A stretch of 64,000 nt of DNA from an uncultured Clostridia bacterium. GTDB lineage: Bacteria > Bacillota > Clostridia > UBA1381. Below are positions 24,297 through 32,458 of this stretch, piece after piece. The notes below the pieces were generated by a model. The model saw only the letters and a list, made by a program, of their open reading frames with translations. It searched no databases and was not told the origin of the DNA. How positions within the stretch are numbered: the stretch's first letter is position 1; every line of letters begins with the position of its first letter. Both the position numbers and the translations under genes were made by a program. The DNA is taken from positions 1 to 64,000 of the forward strand of contig CAKSNH010000002.1 of the NCBI GenBank assembly GCA_934476075.1, written 5' to 3'.

Positions 24297-24686
24297 CTAT
24301 ATTTCATCTTCATGAAAAGAAACCACAATCATTGTTTTATAAGCGTCACCGTCAGGAATTGAGGTTTTTATATAAACCTTAACCATTATCTCACTTTCAA
24401 ATCCATCGTCTTCATTTTCAATATCATCCAGAATCATATTTCTTTTGAAAATATACAGGTATTCACTATTATACTTAGTATTTTCCGTTAAAATTCTTTC
24501 TATGAAATCTTCGGGACTTAAACTCAATAAAATACTTTTTGTGTCATTATGCCGCAATCCGTATTTATTCATAAATACTTTATTTTTTCCTCTTTCTAAA
24601 TCTACCTCAAACCAATCCTGTTTAACTAAAATTTTTAGTTCTTCAAGATACTTTTCGATATTTGCATCTTTATCAGGTATTTTCAT
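24297..24686 (-). CDS. MqsR-family RNase toxin
   Basis: About 129 residues from ATG 24686; a GTG at 24701 would add five residues but has no ribosome site, while GAGGTGG lies 12-14 bases before the ATG. The features LRHNDTKSILLSLSPEDFIERI and the ending MVKVYIKT...MIVVSFHED match the MqsR core (GLS-SDF motif and terminal LIVSFK). MqsR cleaves mRNA in E. coli. It is larger than E. coli MqsR (98) because of an insert around YLYIFKRNMILDDIENEDDG. It is the first gene of a toxin-antitoxin operon at the right end of the element, 160 bp from attR, mirroring the AbrB-HipA module at the left end. Confidence 0.75.
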   Translation of the reverse strand: MKIPDKDANIEKYLEELKILVKQDWFEVDLERGKNKVFMNKYGLRHNDTKSILLSLSPEDFIERILTENTKYNSEYLYIFKRNMILDDIENEDDGFESEIMVKVYIKTSIPDGDAYKTMIVVSFHEDEI

Positions 24687-24720
24687 ATGTATATTTTCCA
24701 CCTCAATTTATTATATGTAC

Positions 24721-24760
24721 ATTATATCACAATGATACACTTTTGTCAAATTGTATCATT
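24721..24760 (-). promoter_or_regulatory. Promoter and operator of the mqsR-mqsA operon
   Basis: On the minus strand, TTGACA (24749-24744), 17 bp, TATAAT (24726-24721). The -35 is flanked by inverted half-sites AATGATACA (24731-24739) and TGTATCATT (24752-24760), a clear candidate operator. Confidence 0.8.
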
Positions 24761-24816
24761 TTTTTGTAAACTATCTTATCCGTCTACTGCAAACCGCAGA
24801 TTTACAAGGTTTATCA

Positions 24817-25122
24817 CTATCTCATCATACCTTCCCTTTTGTAGTCAACAACCTCTACGATAGCATTCGGCATATTAGTCTTTTTCCAAAGCTGAGCGTC
24901 GAAAGCGTCCTCTTTATATTTTGATTGGAAAATCTTCGCATTGCCTTCCGAACCGAACAAAATAACCTTTTTGTCAAATGTAGCCAAACCCTCGACTTCA
25001 CAAGGTCTGCCGACACCGGTAAATACCGCTAATGTAATTCTGAAGAAATATTTTAGGTCTACGGAGTAGTAACCTCTGTTAAATGGTACCGCCTCTATAT
25101 CCGAAAACCGAAGAATGTACAT
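24817..25122 (-). pseudogene. N-terminal half of the split cysteine-rich protein gene
   Basis: The frame from ATG 25122 encodes 101 residues. MYILRFSDIEAVPFNRGYYS, VDLKYFFRITLAVF, CEVEGLATFDKKVILFGSEG and NMPNAIVEVVD are genuine; the last eight (YKREGMMR) come from element DNA beyond attR. The frame stays open upstream to a stop near 25193, and a GTG at 25179 would add STLKVYEFVKAANHALSK. No ribosome site supports either start, so the gene may also be truncated at its 5' end. Joined to the fragment at 5324-5711 it would encode about 216 residues (235 from GTG). It is divergent from the LRR lipoprotein gene. Function unknown; Cys-rich tail in the distal half. Confidence 0.78.
24844..24859 (+). 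repeat. attR core, 16-bp direct repeat
   Basis: GTCAACAACCTCTACG, identical to 5696-5711 and in the same orientation; encodes VEVVD on the minus strand. Confidence 0.85.
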
Positions 25123-25171
25123 TTTGATAAAGCATGATTTGCCGCTTTTACAAACTCGTATACTTTAAGTG

Positions 25172-25200
25172 TTGACACAAAACCGTTTATTTGCTAAACT
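25172..25200 (+). promoter_or_regulatory. Promoter of the LRR lipoprotein gene
   Basis: TTGACA (25172-25177), 17 bp, TAAACT (25195-25200). Confidence 0.6.
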
Positions 25201-25258
25201 ATATAATAATAGGGATTATTCTGATTAAATTAGGGTTAGTTTTATTGGAGGTATAAAT

Positions 25259-26851
25259 TTGGAAAAGAAAATTATAGGTATTGTCATGTTAACTATGGCA
25301 ATTTTTTTATTGTCATCATGCGGCAATAATTTTAAGGAACAGCAGATTGCCGATTATGTCGCACAGACAGCCGGTAAGGATATTAAAAAGGTGACAAAAG
25401 ACGATATTGCGGCTATCGACAGTATATATCTGAACTGTGCGGAGTCGGTAAAGGATATTTCAAAGTTCCCCAATATATCATCGCTTACCGTTACAGACAG
25501 TGAAATAGAAAAATGGGACGCAGTTTACAAAACAAAATTAAAATCATTGGAACTGTGGAACAACAAGGGGACAGTGGATATAGAAAAGCTTGACAAGAGC
25601 AATCTTGAAAGCATTATATTAATGGGTGATGTGAAAAATCTTGAAAGCCTTAAAAATGCACAGAAACTGACCTCTGTTGTCGTGTGGAACTGTGCAGGGG
25701 CGGATTTTTCGTTCTTGAACGAACTGCCTAATCTGACGTATCTTGAAATTGTGAACAGTGAAATTTCTGATATTTCCTTTGTTAAGAATATGAATAATCT
25801 CACAAGTCTGGTGCTCAGCGAAAATCTTATATCCGACATATCGGCACTGAAAAATAAAATGGGTATCACACTGCTTGACCTTCGGCATAACAAGCTGACC
25901 GATATATCCGCACTTGACAATATTATAGATTTGCAGGAGCTTGATATATCGCAGAACAATATAACCGATATATCACCGCTTAAAGAGCTGACCGGTCTTA
26001 TAAGCCTTAATATATCAAGCAATGATATTGAAGATATAAGCGTTTTGAGCGGACTTAGATTTTTGGAAAGCGTTGATATGGCGGCAAATAATATAAAATC
26101 CATTTCGGCACTCGGAAATCTGTCGTCTTTGCAGGAGGTTTTGGTAAGTCATAATCTGATTGGCGATGTGCCTGACAATTTGCTGAAAAGTGCATATTAT
26201 CTTGATTTGTCAGCAAATAATATCAAGATTAACAATGCAAAATTCTTTGTGCTGCTTGAAAGCAATGTGGGGGACGGAGTGAGTGTGAATTTATTTGACA
26301 ATCCTTTGTCGGACGGTGATATTAAAATGCTTGAAAAGATAGAAAGCGTATCGTTTTTATCAAACAATCTGCCTGTGTCGGCGGAGGGATACTGCACATA
26401 CAACAATGTCATAAACAGAATAATCAGCGGAACAGCGGGAAAAAGCAATATTGAAAAAATATCTTATGTTTATAAATATTTGACCTCAGCCTGTGAGAAA
26501 ATAGGCACGGAAACATTGGCGGACAGCTTGGGCGGATACAATGTTATTGTGAATAAAAAGGGAACAAGTCTTGACTGTGCGGAGGCTTTTGCGTCTGTAT
26601 TGAGAAGAATGGGGATAAATTCGGACATATACAACGGTGATATGTTTGACAGAACCGAAACGGATATGAAACATTATTGGAACTTGGCTGAGATTGACGG
26701 CAAGAAATGTTATTTTGATGTGTACTGCGATATTGGAAACAGCGTACCAAAATATTTCGGTGTGAATGACAGGGAAATGTCGGAAAACGGGCACATTATG
26801 CTTGATTATTATTACGGCAGTGTGACCGATAATATTGATTACGCAGAGTAA
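25259..26851 (+). CDS. Leucine-rich-repeat lipoprotein with transglutaminase-like domain
   Basis: A 530-residue lipoprotein starting at TTG 25259 with GGAGG eight bases upstream. The signal peptide ends in the lipobox LLSSCG (Cys21). About 65-360 are SDS22-like leucine-rich repeats (ISDISALKNKMGITLLDLRH, LTDISALDNIIDLQELDIS and similar). The C-terminal region (about 400-530) is a transglutaminase-like fold with a visible triad: Cys in SLDCAEAFASVLRRMGI, His in DMKHYWNLAEIDG, Asp in CYFDVYCD. It is probably anchored outside the membrane, binding and processing or cross-linking a peptide or protein; substrate unknown. It is the first chromosomal gene right of the element and is followed 13 bp later by the exporter gene. 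Confidence 0.85.
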   Translation: MEKKIIGIVMLTMAIFLLSSCGNNFKEQQIADYVAQTAGKDIKKVTKDDIAAIDSIYLNCAESVKDISKFPNISSLTVTDSEIEKWDAVYKTKLKSLELWNNKGTVDIEKLDKSNLESIILMGDVKNLESLKNAQKLTSVVVWNCAGADFSFLNELPNLTYLEIVNSEISDISFVKNMNNLTSLVLSENLISDISALKNKMGITLLDLRHNKLTDISALDNIIDLQELDISQNNITDISPLKELTGLISLNISSNDIEDISVLSGLRFLESVDMAANNIKSISALGNLSSLQEVLVSHNLIGDVPDNLLKSAYYLDLSANNIKINNAKFFVLLESNVGDGVSVNLFDNPLSDGDIKMLEKIESVSFLSNNLPVSAEGYCTYNNVINRIISGTAGKSNIEKISYVYKYLTSACEKIGTETLADSLGGYNVIVNKKGTSLDCAEAFASVLRRMGINSDIYNGDMFDRTETDMKHYWNLAEIDGKKCYFDVYCDIGNSVPKYFGVNDREMSENGHIMLDYYYGSVTDNIDYAE

Positions 26852-26864
26852 AAGCGGAGGAAAT

Positions 26865-27836
26865 ATGGTTAAGATTTTGAAAATAGCGGTGGGGAGTATG
26901 CTGGCAATTATGTTCGCCGAATTGCTCGGACTTGAATATGCGGTGTCGGCAGGAATTATAACGCTCTTGACCATACAGGACACCGCCAAGGAAACTATAA
27001 ATATTTCGTTAAAGCGTATTTGTGCGTTCCTGTTCGCAAGCGGACTTGCATATGTATTGTTCACATTTTTGGGACATCATGTGTGGGTGTTCGGGCTGTT
27101 TTTGCTGATATTTGTGTCGGTGTGCAGCCGGTTCGATTTGAAAGACGCTATCGCAATGAATTCGGTTTTGACGACACATTATCTTTTATATGAAAGTATC
27201 ACGCCGGCGGTTTTTGTGAATGAACTTTTGCTGTTGGCGATAGGAGCGGGAATCGGTACTTTGCTGAATTTATATATGCCGGGAGATGTAAAGCGTATAC
27301 GAAAAACTCAGCATGAGCTTGAAGAAGATTTGCGTACCATACTTTTCAGAATGTCAAAATATATAGTCAGCAAGGACAAAACCGATTATACGGGAGAATG
27401 TTTTAAAACGATAGATTTGCATATACAAAACGGATTAAAATATGCGTATGCTAATATGAACAACCGATTTTTACAGGAAACACAGTATTTTATAGATTAT
27501 ATGCAGATGCGTAAGCAACAGGCGGCGGTATTGCACGGTATTTATGAAAAAATAGTGGCTATGCAGTATATACCGCCGCAGGCAGAGATGATTGCGGAGT
27601 TTATAGAGCATATCTCGAAAACATTTGCCGAGTCAAACAATGCAAAAAGTCTGACGGCGGAATGTGAGCAGTTATGCGAAAAATTTAAAATGAGCGAACT
27701 GCCGAATACAAGACATGAATTTGAGGCAAGAGCAATATTGTATCTGATATTGCTTGATTTGAAGAATTTTATAAATATAAAGGGCGAGTTTGCAGAGTCA
27801 TTGACGGAAAAGCAAATTGAGAAGTATTGGAATTAG
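26865..27836 (+). CDS. Aromatic acid exporter (ArAE/FUSC) family membrane protein
   Basis: A 323-residue protein. The N-terminal half has about four to six hydrophobic helices, starting MVKILKIAVGSMLAIMFAEL, with GIITLLTIQDTAKETINISLKR and LAIGAGIGTLLNLYMPGDVK typical of the family. The cytoplasmic C-terminal half (about 145-323) is helical, as in DUF939-type proteins. ATG 26865 has GGAGG five bases upstream; the earlier frame opening at 26835 overlaps the lipoprotein gene and is rejected. It probably exports aromatic carboxylates or related compounds; substrate not known. Likely cotranscribed with the LRR lipoprotein. Confidence 0.85.
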   Translation: MVKILKIAVGSMLAIMFAELLGLEYAVSAGIITLLTIQDTAKETINISLKRICAFLFASGLAYVLFTFLGHHVWVFGLFLLIFVSVCSRFDLKDAIAMNSVLTTHYLLYESITPAVFVNELLLLAIGAGIGTLLNLYMPGDVKRIRKTQHELEEDLRTILFRMSKYIVSKDKTDYTGECFKTIDLHIQNGLKYAYANMNNRFLQETQYFIDYMQMRKQQAAVLHGIYEKIVAMQYIPPQAEMIAEFIEHISKTFAESNNAKSLTAECEQLCEKFKMSELPNTRHEFEARAILYLILLDLKNFINIKGEFAESLTEKQIEKYWN

Positions 27837-27882
27837 GCAATTTTACACCTGACGGTTCATATATTTCAATGAGGTGATTTGT

Positions 27883-28089
27883 ATGAACAAGGGCGTTTTC
27901 GGAAAGATAATAGTTTGCGTATGTATTTTGGAAATGATTGCAATGCAGATTTGGGCGATGCACATTGCGATAAAAACAGGCTTGCAGCTGACGGCACTGC
28001 TTGGTGCAAACCATAGCGTGTTCGGCGGTGAATTACTGCTTTTGTGCTTAAAGCGAATTATGGCAAAGCATGAGGACAACAGTATATAA
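27883..28089 (+). CDS. Small membrane protein of unknown function
   Basis: A 68-residue protein starting MNKGVFGKIIVCVCILEMIA, with one clear transmembrane helix (about 6-27) and a second moderately hydrophobic stretch (about 40-55). GAGGTGA precedes ATG 27883. No family recognised. It lies between the exporter gene and another small gene on the same strand. Confidence 0.6.
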   Translation: MNKGVFGKIIVCVCILEMIAMQIWAMHIAIKTGLQLTALLGANHSVFGGELLLLCLKRIMAKHEDNSI

Positions 28090-28156
28090 AATGCAGATTT
28101 GGTACATAATATGTATGCAGGAAAATTATATTATCTGTTAAGAAAGGTCTGATTTT

Positions 28157-28351
28157 ATGAATTTGGTAGACGGCAGTGACTTGCCTATGGGATTTAGCAT
28201 GGCATTGGCGAGAAATCCGGAGGCTATGGCTTATTTCTCCAATTTGCCTATTGCACAGCAGAAAGCAATAATCGAGGGTACGCACAGGGTTAATTCAAAG
28301 GCTGAAATGCGTAGTTATGTTGACGGATTGATAAGACAGGATTTTAGTTAA
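28157..28351 (+). CDS. Conserved small clostridial protein of unknown function
   Basis: A 64-residue soluble protein: MNLVDGSDLPMGFSMALARN, PEAMAYFSNLPIAQQKAIIE, GTHRVNSKAEMRSYVDGLIR. I have seen the combination of an MGFxMALAxNxxAM-like start and a helical KSKxEMxxYVxxL end in small clostridial proteins of unknown role. AAGAAAGG precedes the ATG. It is followed by a long stem terminator and repeat copy B. Confidence 0.65.
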   Translation: MNLVDGSDLPMGFSMALARNPEAMAYFSNLPIAQQKAIIEGTHRVNSKAEMRSYVDGLIRQDFS

Positions 28352-28354
28352 AAC

Positions 28355-28446
28355 AAAATAGTGGGGTGTAAATGCACAGACTATTCAAAGGCTATAATTT
28401 TAAAGTGTGTTTTGCCTTTGGACTGTGTTTTACACCCCTATTTTTA
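28355..28446 (+). terminator. Long-stem terminator
   Basis: AAAATAGTGGGGTGTAAATGCACAG pairs in two blocks with CTGTGTTTTACACCCCTATTTTT across a loop of about 50 nt. The T-run is the start of repeat copy B. (Arms at 28355-28379 and 28422-28445.). Confidence 0.7.
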
Positions 28447-28542
28447 ATTTGTAGGAAATTGCGTAAAACGCAATGACGAAAAATCAAAAATGCTACATTA
28501 GTCCTCCGCCCGCAGGCGGTGCTTCTATCAGAAGCTTTTTAT
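28441..28542 (+). repeat. Dispersed terminator-linked repeat, copy B
   Basis: The fullest copy. It has three hairpins in order: ATTGCG-taaaa-CGCAAT, CCGCC-cgca-GGCGG and GCTTC-tatca-GAAGC followed by TTTTT. The conserved block ACGAAAAATCAAAAATGC lies between the first two. Confidence 0.88.
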
Positions 28543-28570
28543 GGACAGAGAGCGGAAAGGCGGAGATTGA

Positions 28571-31500
28571 ATGAAACCGAAAAAATTAGTTATGAGTGCA
28601 TTTGGTCCGTATGCGGAAACGGCAGAAGTGGATTTTGACAAGATAAACAGCGGTATTTTTCTGATTACGGGTGAAACGGGTTCGGGAAAAACCACTGTTT
28701 TTGACGGTATATCATATGCGTTGTTTGACCGGACAAGCGGTGATAACAGAAAAGGCGATTCTATGCGAAGCGATTACGCTCCTTTGGACGCAGATACATA
28801 TGTGAGGCTTGAATTTGAGCATAAGGGAGAAACATATACCATAGAACGCAGTCCCAATTATGTGCGTGCAAAAAAGCGTGGTGAGGGGACAACACCGCAT
28901 AATGCAGATGCAACGCTGTATATGGCTGACGGAAAAATTGTGACGGGAATAAAAAATGTAAATGAAAAAGTGCGTGAGCTGCTTGGTGTGGATTATGCAC
29001 AGTTTAAACAGATTGCAATGATTGCACAGGGTGAATTTCTGAATTTGCTGCTTGCGGACAGTACGAACAGAAGTGAGATTTTCAGAAAGGTATTCGGTAC
29101 GGACATATATAAGCAATTTCAGGAAAGCTTTGCCGAAAAATTAAAGACAGTAAACGAAAAACGTCAGAATATAAGTGCGGAGATAAAAAGATATACAGAG
29201 GATATACACACAGAGCCGAACAGTGAATACAGTATTGATTTGTCGGATTTGAAAGAGAATACATACAAGGAAACGGAGATACTCGATTTACTAACCAAAA
29301 TTATAAATGAGAATGAAAGCAAGAAAAAAACGATAGGAGAAAATCTTAAAGAAACCGAAAGCAAATTAGAGGAAACGGCTAAAAAAATCGAAACGGCGAA
29401 TACGATAAATGATATGTTTGCCGATTTGGAGAAAAAGCAGAGCGAATATAAGATACTGTCGGACAGGCACGGAGAAATTGAAGAAATACGCAAAAATACC
29501 GAGTGCGGCAAAAAGGCTTTGCGTGAGGTGAAACCGTTATACACCGAATATAAAAATGCGGAAAATCAATACAATGATTTAAAAAATACAATAGCGGCAA
29601 ATGAGAAAATTATAGCTGAAAATACAGAAAATGAAAAACAGTATAAAGCTGAATTGGACGAGCTTATCGGCAGAGAAAAAGAACGTGAAGATATATCGGT
29701 AAGAATAAAAAATATAGCGGACAGTCTGCCAAAGTATGAAACGATAGATAAAAAGAACAAAGAAAAGGCGGTAATTGAAAACAATATTACAGAGTTAAAA
29801 AACAGTTTAAATACACTCGAAACAGAGTGCAAAGCCGAAAAGGAAAGACTTGATGAGATTGACGAATTTATTCGCAGTGCCGAAAAACTGAAAGTTGAAA
29901 AACAAGTGTGTGACGGAAAAATATCGGATTTGCGGAATGATTACAAAAAATATAAGTCTTTGCAGGACGCTGCCGCAAAACTTAATGACATAAAAAAAGA
30001 TTACACATACAAGTGTGATATATTTAAAGGCAAAAACGAAAATTTTGAAAATCAGAGCAAAATTTATACGGAATATGAAAGTGCGTTTTATGCAAATCAA
30101 GCCGGAATTTTGGCTGAAAAATTGGCGGATAACGAGCCATGCCCCGTATGCGGTTCATTAACGCACCCAAATCCGTCAAAGGCGGAGAAGGAGAGCGTTT
30201 CGGAGAGTGAACTTAATGTTCAAAAAGAAAAATTGGAAAAGGCTCGTGCCAAAATGCAGAGTGCAAGTATTGAGTGCAATGTTTTGAATGAGAAGCTTAA
30301 AATTCAAAGTGAAACGGTATCACAGTCGGCTGAGGAACTTGGTATTGAGAGTGTCGAAAGTTTTAATTTTAAGTCAAAATTGAATGAAATAACGGCAGAG
30401 GGAAAAAGTTTGGGAGCACAGTCGGAAAGTATGGCGAGAACTATACAAAATGCCGAAAAGCTGGAAGAAGAAAAAGAGAAAACGGAGAAATTAATATCCG
30501 CACAGGAAAAAGAAAAGGAAGAAAAAACAAAAGACTTAAACTTGTCGGAACAGAATTTAGCAGGCTTGTCAACGGAGATAGCCACATTGTCAAAACAGCT
30601 TGAATATCATGACAAGGAAAGTGCCCAAAGACAGGTACAAAGTTTGCAGAGCACTTTGCAGAAAATGAAAGACGAGCTTGCGTCGGCTCAAAGAGCATAT
30701 GATAAGGTCAGAGAAATAATTTTGAGTGCGAAAAGCATAATTGCCGAGAATAAAGGCAGATGCGGCAATGCCGAAAAAAATGCGGAGAGCACAAGACAGG
30801 TGTATGCGGATATATTGTCAAAGTGCGGTTTTGAAAATGAGGAGGATTATAAAGCGGCACTTATAAGTGAGGAACAAATAAAGGTAAACGAAAATCAAAT
30901 CAATCAGTACAATATTGACACGGAAACGTTAAAATCGCTGATAAAACAGCTGGAAGGTCAGCTTGGCGGAAAAGAAAAAACAGATACGTCGGAACTGACA
31001 AAAACTTTGTCGGAGCTTCAAAGCGAAAAGAAAAATATACAGTCAAAACTTACGGAAACGGAAATTATATGCCACGGAAACAGGAATGTATATGACAAAC
31101 TTGCCGGTGCACAGGAAGAACGCAAAAAAATCGAACAGGAATATTCGGATATAAAAATGCTGTCCGATACGGCAAGGGGTCAATTAACGGGAAAAGAACG
31201 TATATCGTTTGAACAGTATGTGCAGGGTGTGTATTTTAATATGGTGCTTGGCGAGGCGAATAAGCGTTTTCGCAAAATGACGTCAAATCAGTATTCAATG
31301 ATACACAGCAAGCCTAAAATACAAAACGGAAGTACGGGACTTATGATAGATGTGGAATGTTTGTGGTCGAATAAGATAAGGAGCGTGTCCACGCTTTCGG
31401 GCGGTGAATCGTTTAAAGCCGCACTCTCGCTTGCATTGGGACTTTCCGATGTTGTGCAGAGATTTTCGGGCGGTGTGGAACTTAACGCAATGTTTGTGGA

Positions 31501-31684
31501 CGAGGGGTTTGGCTCGCTTGACGGAGAATCATTGGAAAGTGCATTGGAAGTGCTGGCGGAACTTAGTGCCGGAAACAGGCTGATTGGTATTATATCACAC
31601 GTTGACGAATTGAAAGAAAAAATCGACAGAAAAATTGTAATTACCAAAACACGCAGGGGCAGCAGCTTAAAAATGGAATGTTAA
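28571..31684 (+). CDS. sbcC: DNA double-strand-break repair ATPase SbcC
   Basis: A 1037-residue SMC-like ATPase, the usual SbcC length. Walker A ITGETGSGKTTVFDGISYAL lies at about 31-50. Two long coiled coils flank the zinc hook CPVCGSLTHP (about 524). The C-terminal signature STLSGGESFKAALSLALGLS and Walker B NAMFVDEGFGSLDGES follow. SbcC acts with the nuclease SbcD to cleave hairpins and process breaks. GGCGGAG precedes the ATG. sbcD is normally directly upstream but is absent here; the upstream neighbour is a small unknown gene followed by a terminator and repeat copy B. Assignment is firm. Confidence 0.92.
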   Translation: MKPKKLVMSAFGPYAETAEVDFDKINSGIFLITGETGSGKTTVFDGISYALFDRTSGDNRKGDSMRSDYAPLDADTYVRLEFEHKGETYTIERSPNYVRAKKRGEGTTPHNADATLYMADGKIVTGIKNVNEKVRELLGVDYAQFKQIAMIAQGEFLNLLLADSTNRSEIFRKVFGTDIYKQFQESFAEKLKTVNEKRQNISAEIKRYTEDIHTEPNSEYSIDLSDLKENTYKETEILDLLTKIINENESKKKTIGENLKETESKLEETAKKIETANTINDMFADLEKKQSEYKILSDRHGEIEEIRKNTECGKKALREVKPLYTEYKNAENQYNDLKNTIAANEKIIAENTENEKQYKAELDELIGREKEREDISVRIKNIADSLPKYETIDKKNKEKAVIENNITELKNSLNTLETECKAEKERLDEIDEFIRSAEKLKVEKQVCDGKISDLRNDYKKYKSLQDAAAKLNDIKKDYTYKCDIFKGKNENFENQSKIYTEYESAFYANQAGILAEKLADNEPCPVCGSLTHPNPSKAEKESVSESELNVQKEKLEKARAKMQSASIECNVLNEKLKIQSETVSQSAEELGIESVESFNFKSKLNEITAEGKSLGAQSESMARTIQNAEKLEEEKEKTEKLISAQEKEKEEKTKDLNLSEQNLAGLSTEIATLSKQLEYHDKESAQRQVQSLQSTLQKMKDELASAQRAYDKVREIILSAKSIIAENKGRCGNAEKNAESTRQVYADILSKCGFENEEDYKAALISEEQIKVNENQINQYNIDTETLKSLIKQLEGQLGGKEKTDTSELTKTLSELQSEKKNIQSKLTETEIICHGNRNVYDKLAGAQEERKKIEQEYSDIKMLSDTARGQLTGKERISFEQYVQGVYFNMVLGEANKRFRKMTSNQYSMIHSKPKIQNGSTGLMIDVECLWSNKIRSVSTLSGGESFKAALSLALGLSDVVQRFSGGVELNAMFVDEGFGSLDGESLESALEVLAELSAGNRLIGIISHVDELKEKIDRKIVITKTRRGSSLKMEC

Positions 31685-31751
31685 AATAACATAAAATGAT
31701 TAAAATACGAACTTTAAAGCATCAAAATACGAACTTTTTTGTAAATACGTA

Positions 31752-31780
31752 TTGTCAACGCCAAAATAATAATATATAAT
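31752..31780 (+). promoter_or_regulatory. Promoter of hisIE
   Basis: TTGTCA (31752-31757), 17 bp, TATAAT (31775-31780). Just upstream, AAAATACGAACTTT occurs twice about 21 bp apart (31703-31716, 31724-31737). Confidence 0.7.
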
Positions 31781-31817
31781 GTATAATAGAATTTTTGTGG
31801 ACAGGAAGGATAGTAAA

Positions 31818-32456
31818 ATGAATAACTTAATAGATTCTTTGAAATTTAATGCCAACGGATTAATTCCGGCGGTTGTGCAAAACTGTGAAACAAACGAAGT
31901 ATTGATGGTTGCATACATGAATGCACAGTCAATCCAAATGACTCTTGAATCGGGCAGAGCTACTTTTTTCAGCCGCAGCCGTAATGAAATTTGGGTAAAG
32001 GGCGAAACTTCGGGAAATTATATATTTGTTAAGGAAATGCGTGTTGACTGTGACGCAGACTGTATATTGCTTTTGAGCGAGCCGGCAGGTCCTGCTTGCC
32101 ATACGGGCAGACGCACCTGTTTCTTCCGCAAGGTTGAAAACAACGCAATTACAGAGGTTACCCGTGAAAGTCTGAAATCATCGGATATATTGGCAAGACT
32201 TGAAGGCGTTACATTGGACAGAAAAGCGAACCCGAAAGAGGGAAGCTATACCAATTATCTTTTCGATAAGGGCGAGGATAAGATACTTAAAAAAGTCGGC
32301 GAGGAGGCTGCCGAGGTTGTAATTGCCGGCAAGAACAGAAGCAAGGAAGAAATCAAATACGAAACAGCCGATTTGATGTATCACTTGACGGTTATGCTGG
32401 TTGATAACGGTCTTTCATGGGAAGATATTTACGAAGAACTTGAAAAGAGAAGATAA
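31818..32456 (+). CDS. hisI: Bifunctional phosphoribosyl-AMP cyclohydrolase / phosphoribosyl-ATP pyrophosphatase
   Basis: A 212-residue HisIE fusion catalysing steps 2 and 3 of histidine synthesis. The HisI part (about 1-110) has GRATFFSRSRNEIWVKGETS, the zinc and magnesium ligands in RVDCDADCILLLSEPAGPAC and HTGRRTCFF. The HisE part (about 120-212) has KILKKVGEEAAEVVIAGKN and ETADLMYHLTVMLVDNG. GGAAGGAT precedes ATG 31818, preferred over the GTG or ATG further upstream that lie at the promoter. No other his genes are adjacent; the next gene starts three bases downstream. Confidence 0.95.
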   Translation: MNNLIDSLKFNANGLIPAVVQNCETNEVLMVAYMNAQSIQMTLESGRATFFSRSRNEIWVKGETSGNYIFVKEMRVDCDADCILLLSEPAGPACHTGRRTCFFRKVENNAITEVTRESLKSSDILARLEGVTLDRKANPKEGSYTNYLFDKGEDKILKKVGEEAAEVVIAGKNRSKEEIKYETADLMYHLTVMLVDNGLSWEDIYEELEKRR

Positions 32457-32458
32457 GG

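Larger units (their letters stand above)
5696..24859. mobile_element. Integrated element of about 19.15 kb inserted in a Cys-rich protein gene
   Basis: The boundaries are the 16-bp direct repeat GTCAACAACCTCTACG at 5696-5711 and 24844-24859. The outer flanks are two halves of one protein-coding gene that rejoin in frame as ...PNAIVEVVD-PIVLSAKLV... if one repeat copy and everything between is removed (19,148 bp). Inside are a large serine recombinase (7261-8712), a small serine resolvase, an Xis-like HTH protein, two replication-type proteins, terminal toxin-antitoxin modules and cargo. No relaxase, coupling protein, type IV secretion or phage structural gene is visible, so it is best described as a non-conjugative integrative element, possibly a satellite or a skin-like intervening element. 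The boundaries rest on sequence; excision is inferred. Confidence 0.85.

Noticed and set aside
17970..28542. Repeat copies A and B as the ends of a larger composite transposon
   Set aside because: They are in direct orientation, one lies inside and one outside the att-bounded element, and no target duplication is seen; the 16-bp att repeats explain the boundaries better.
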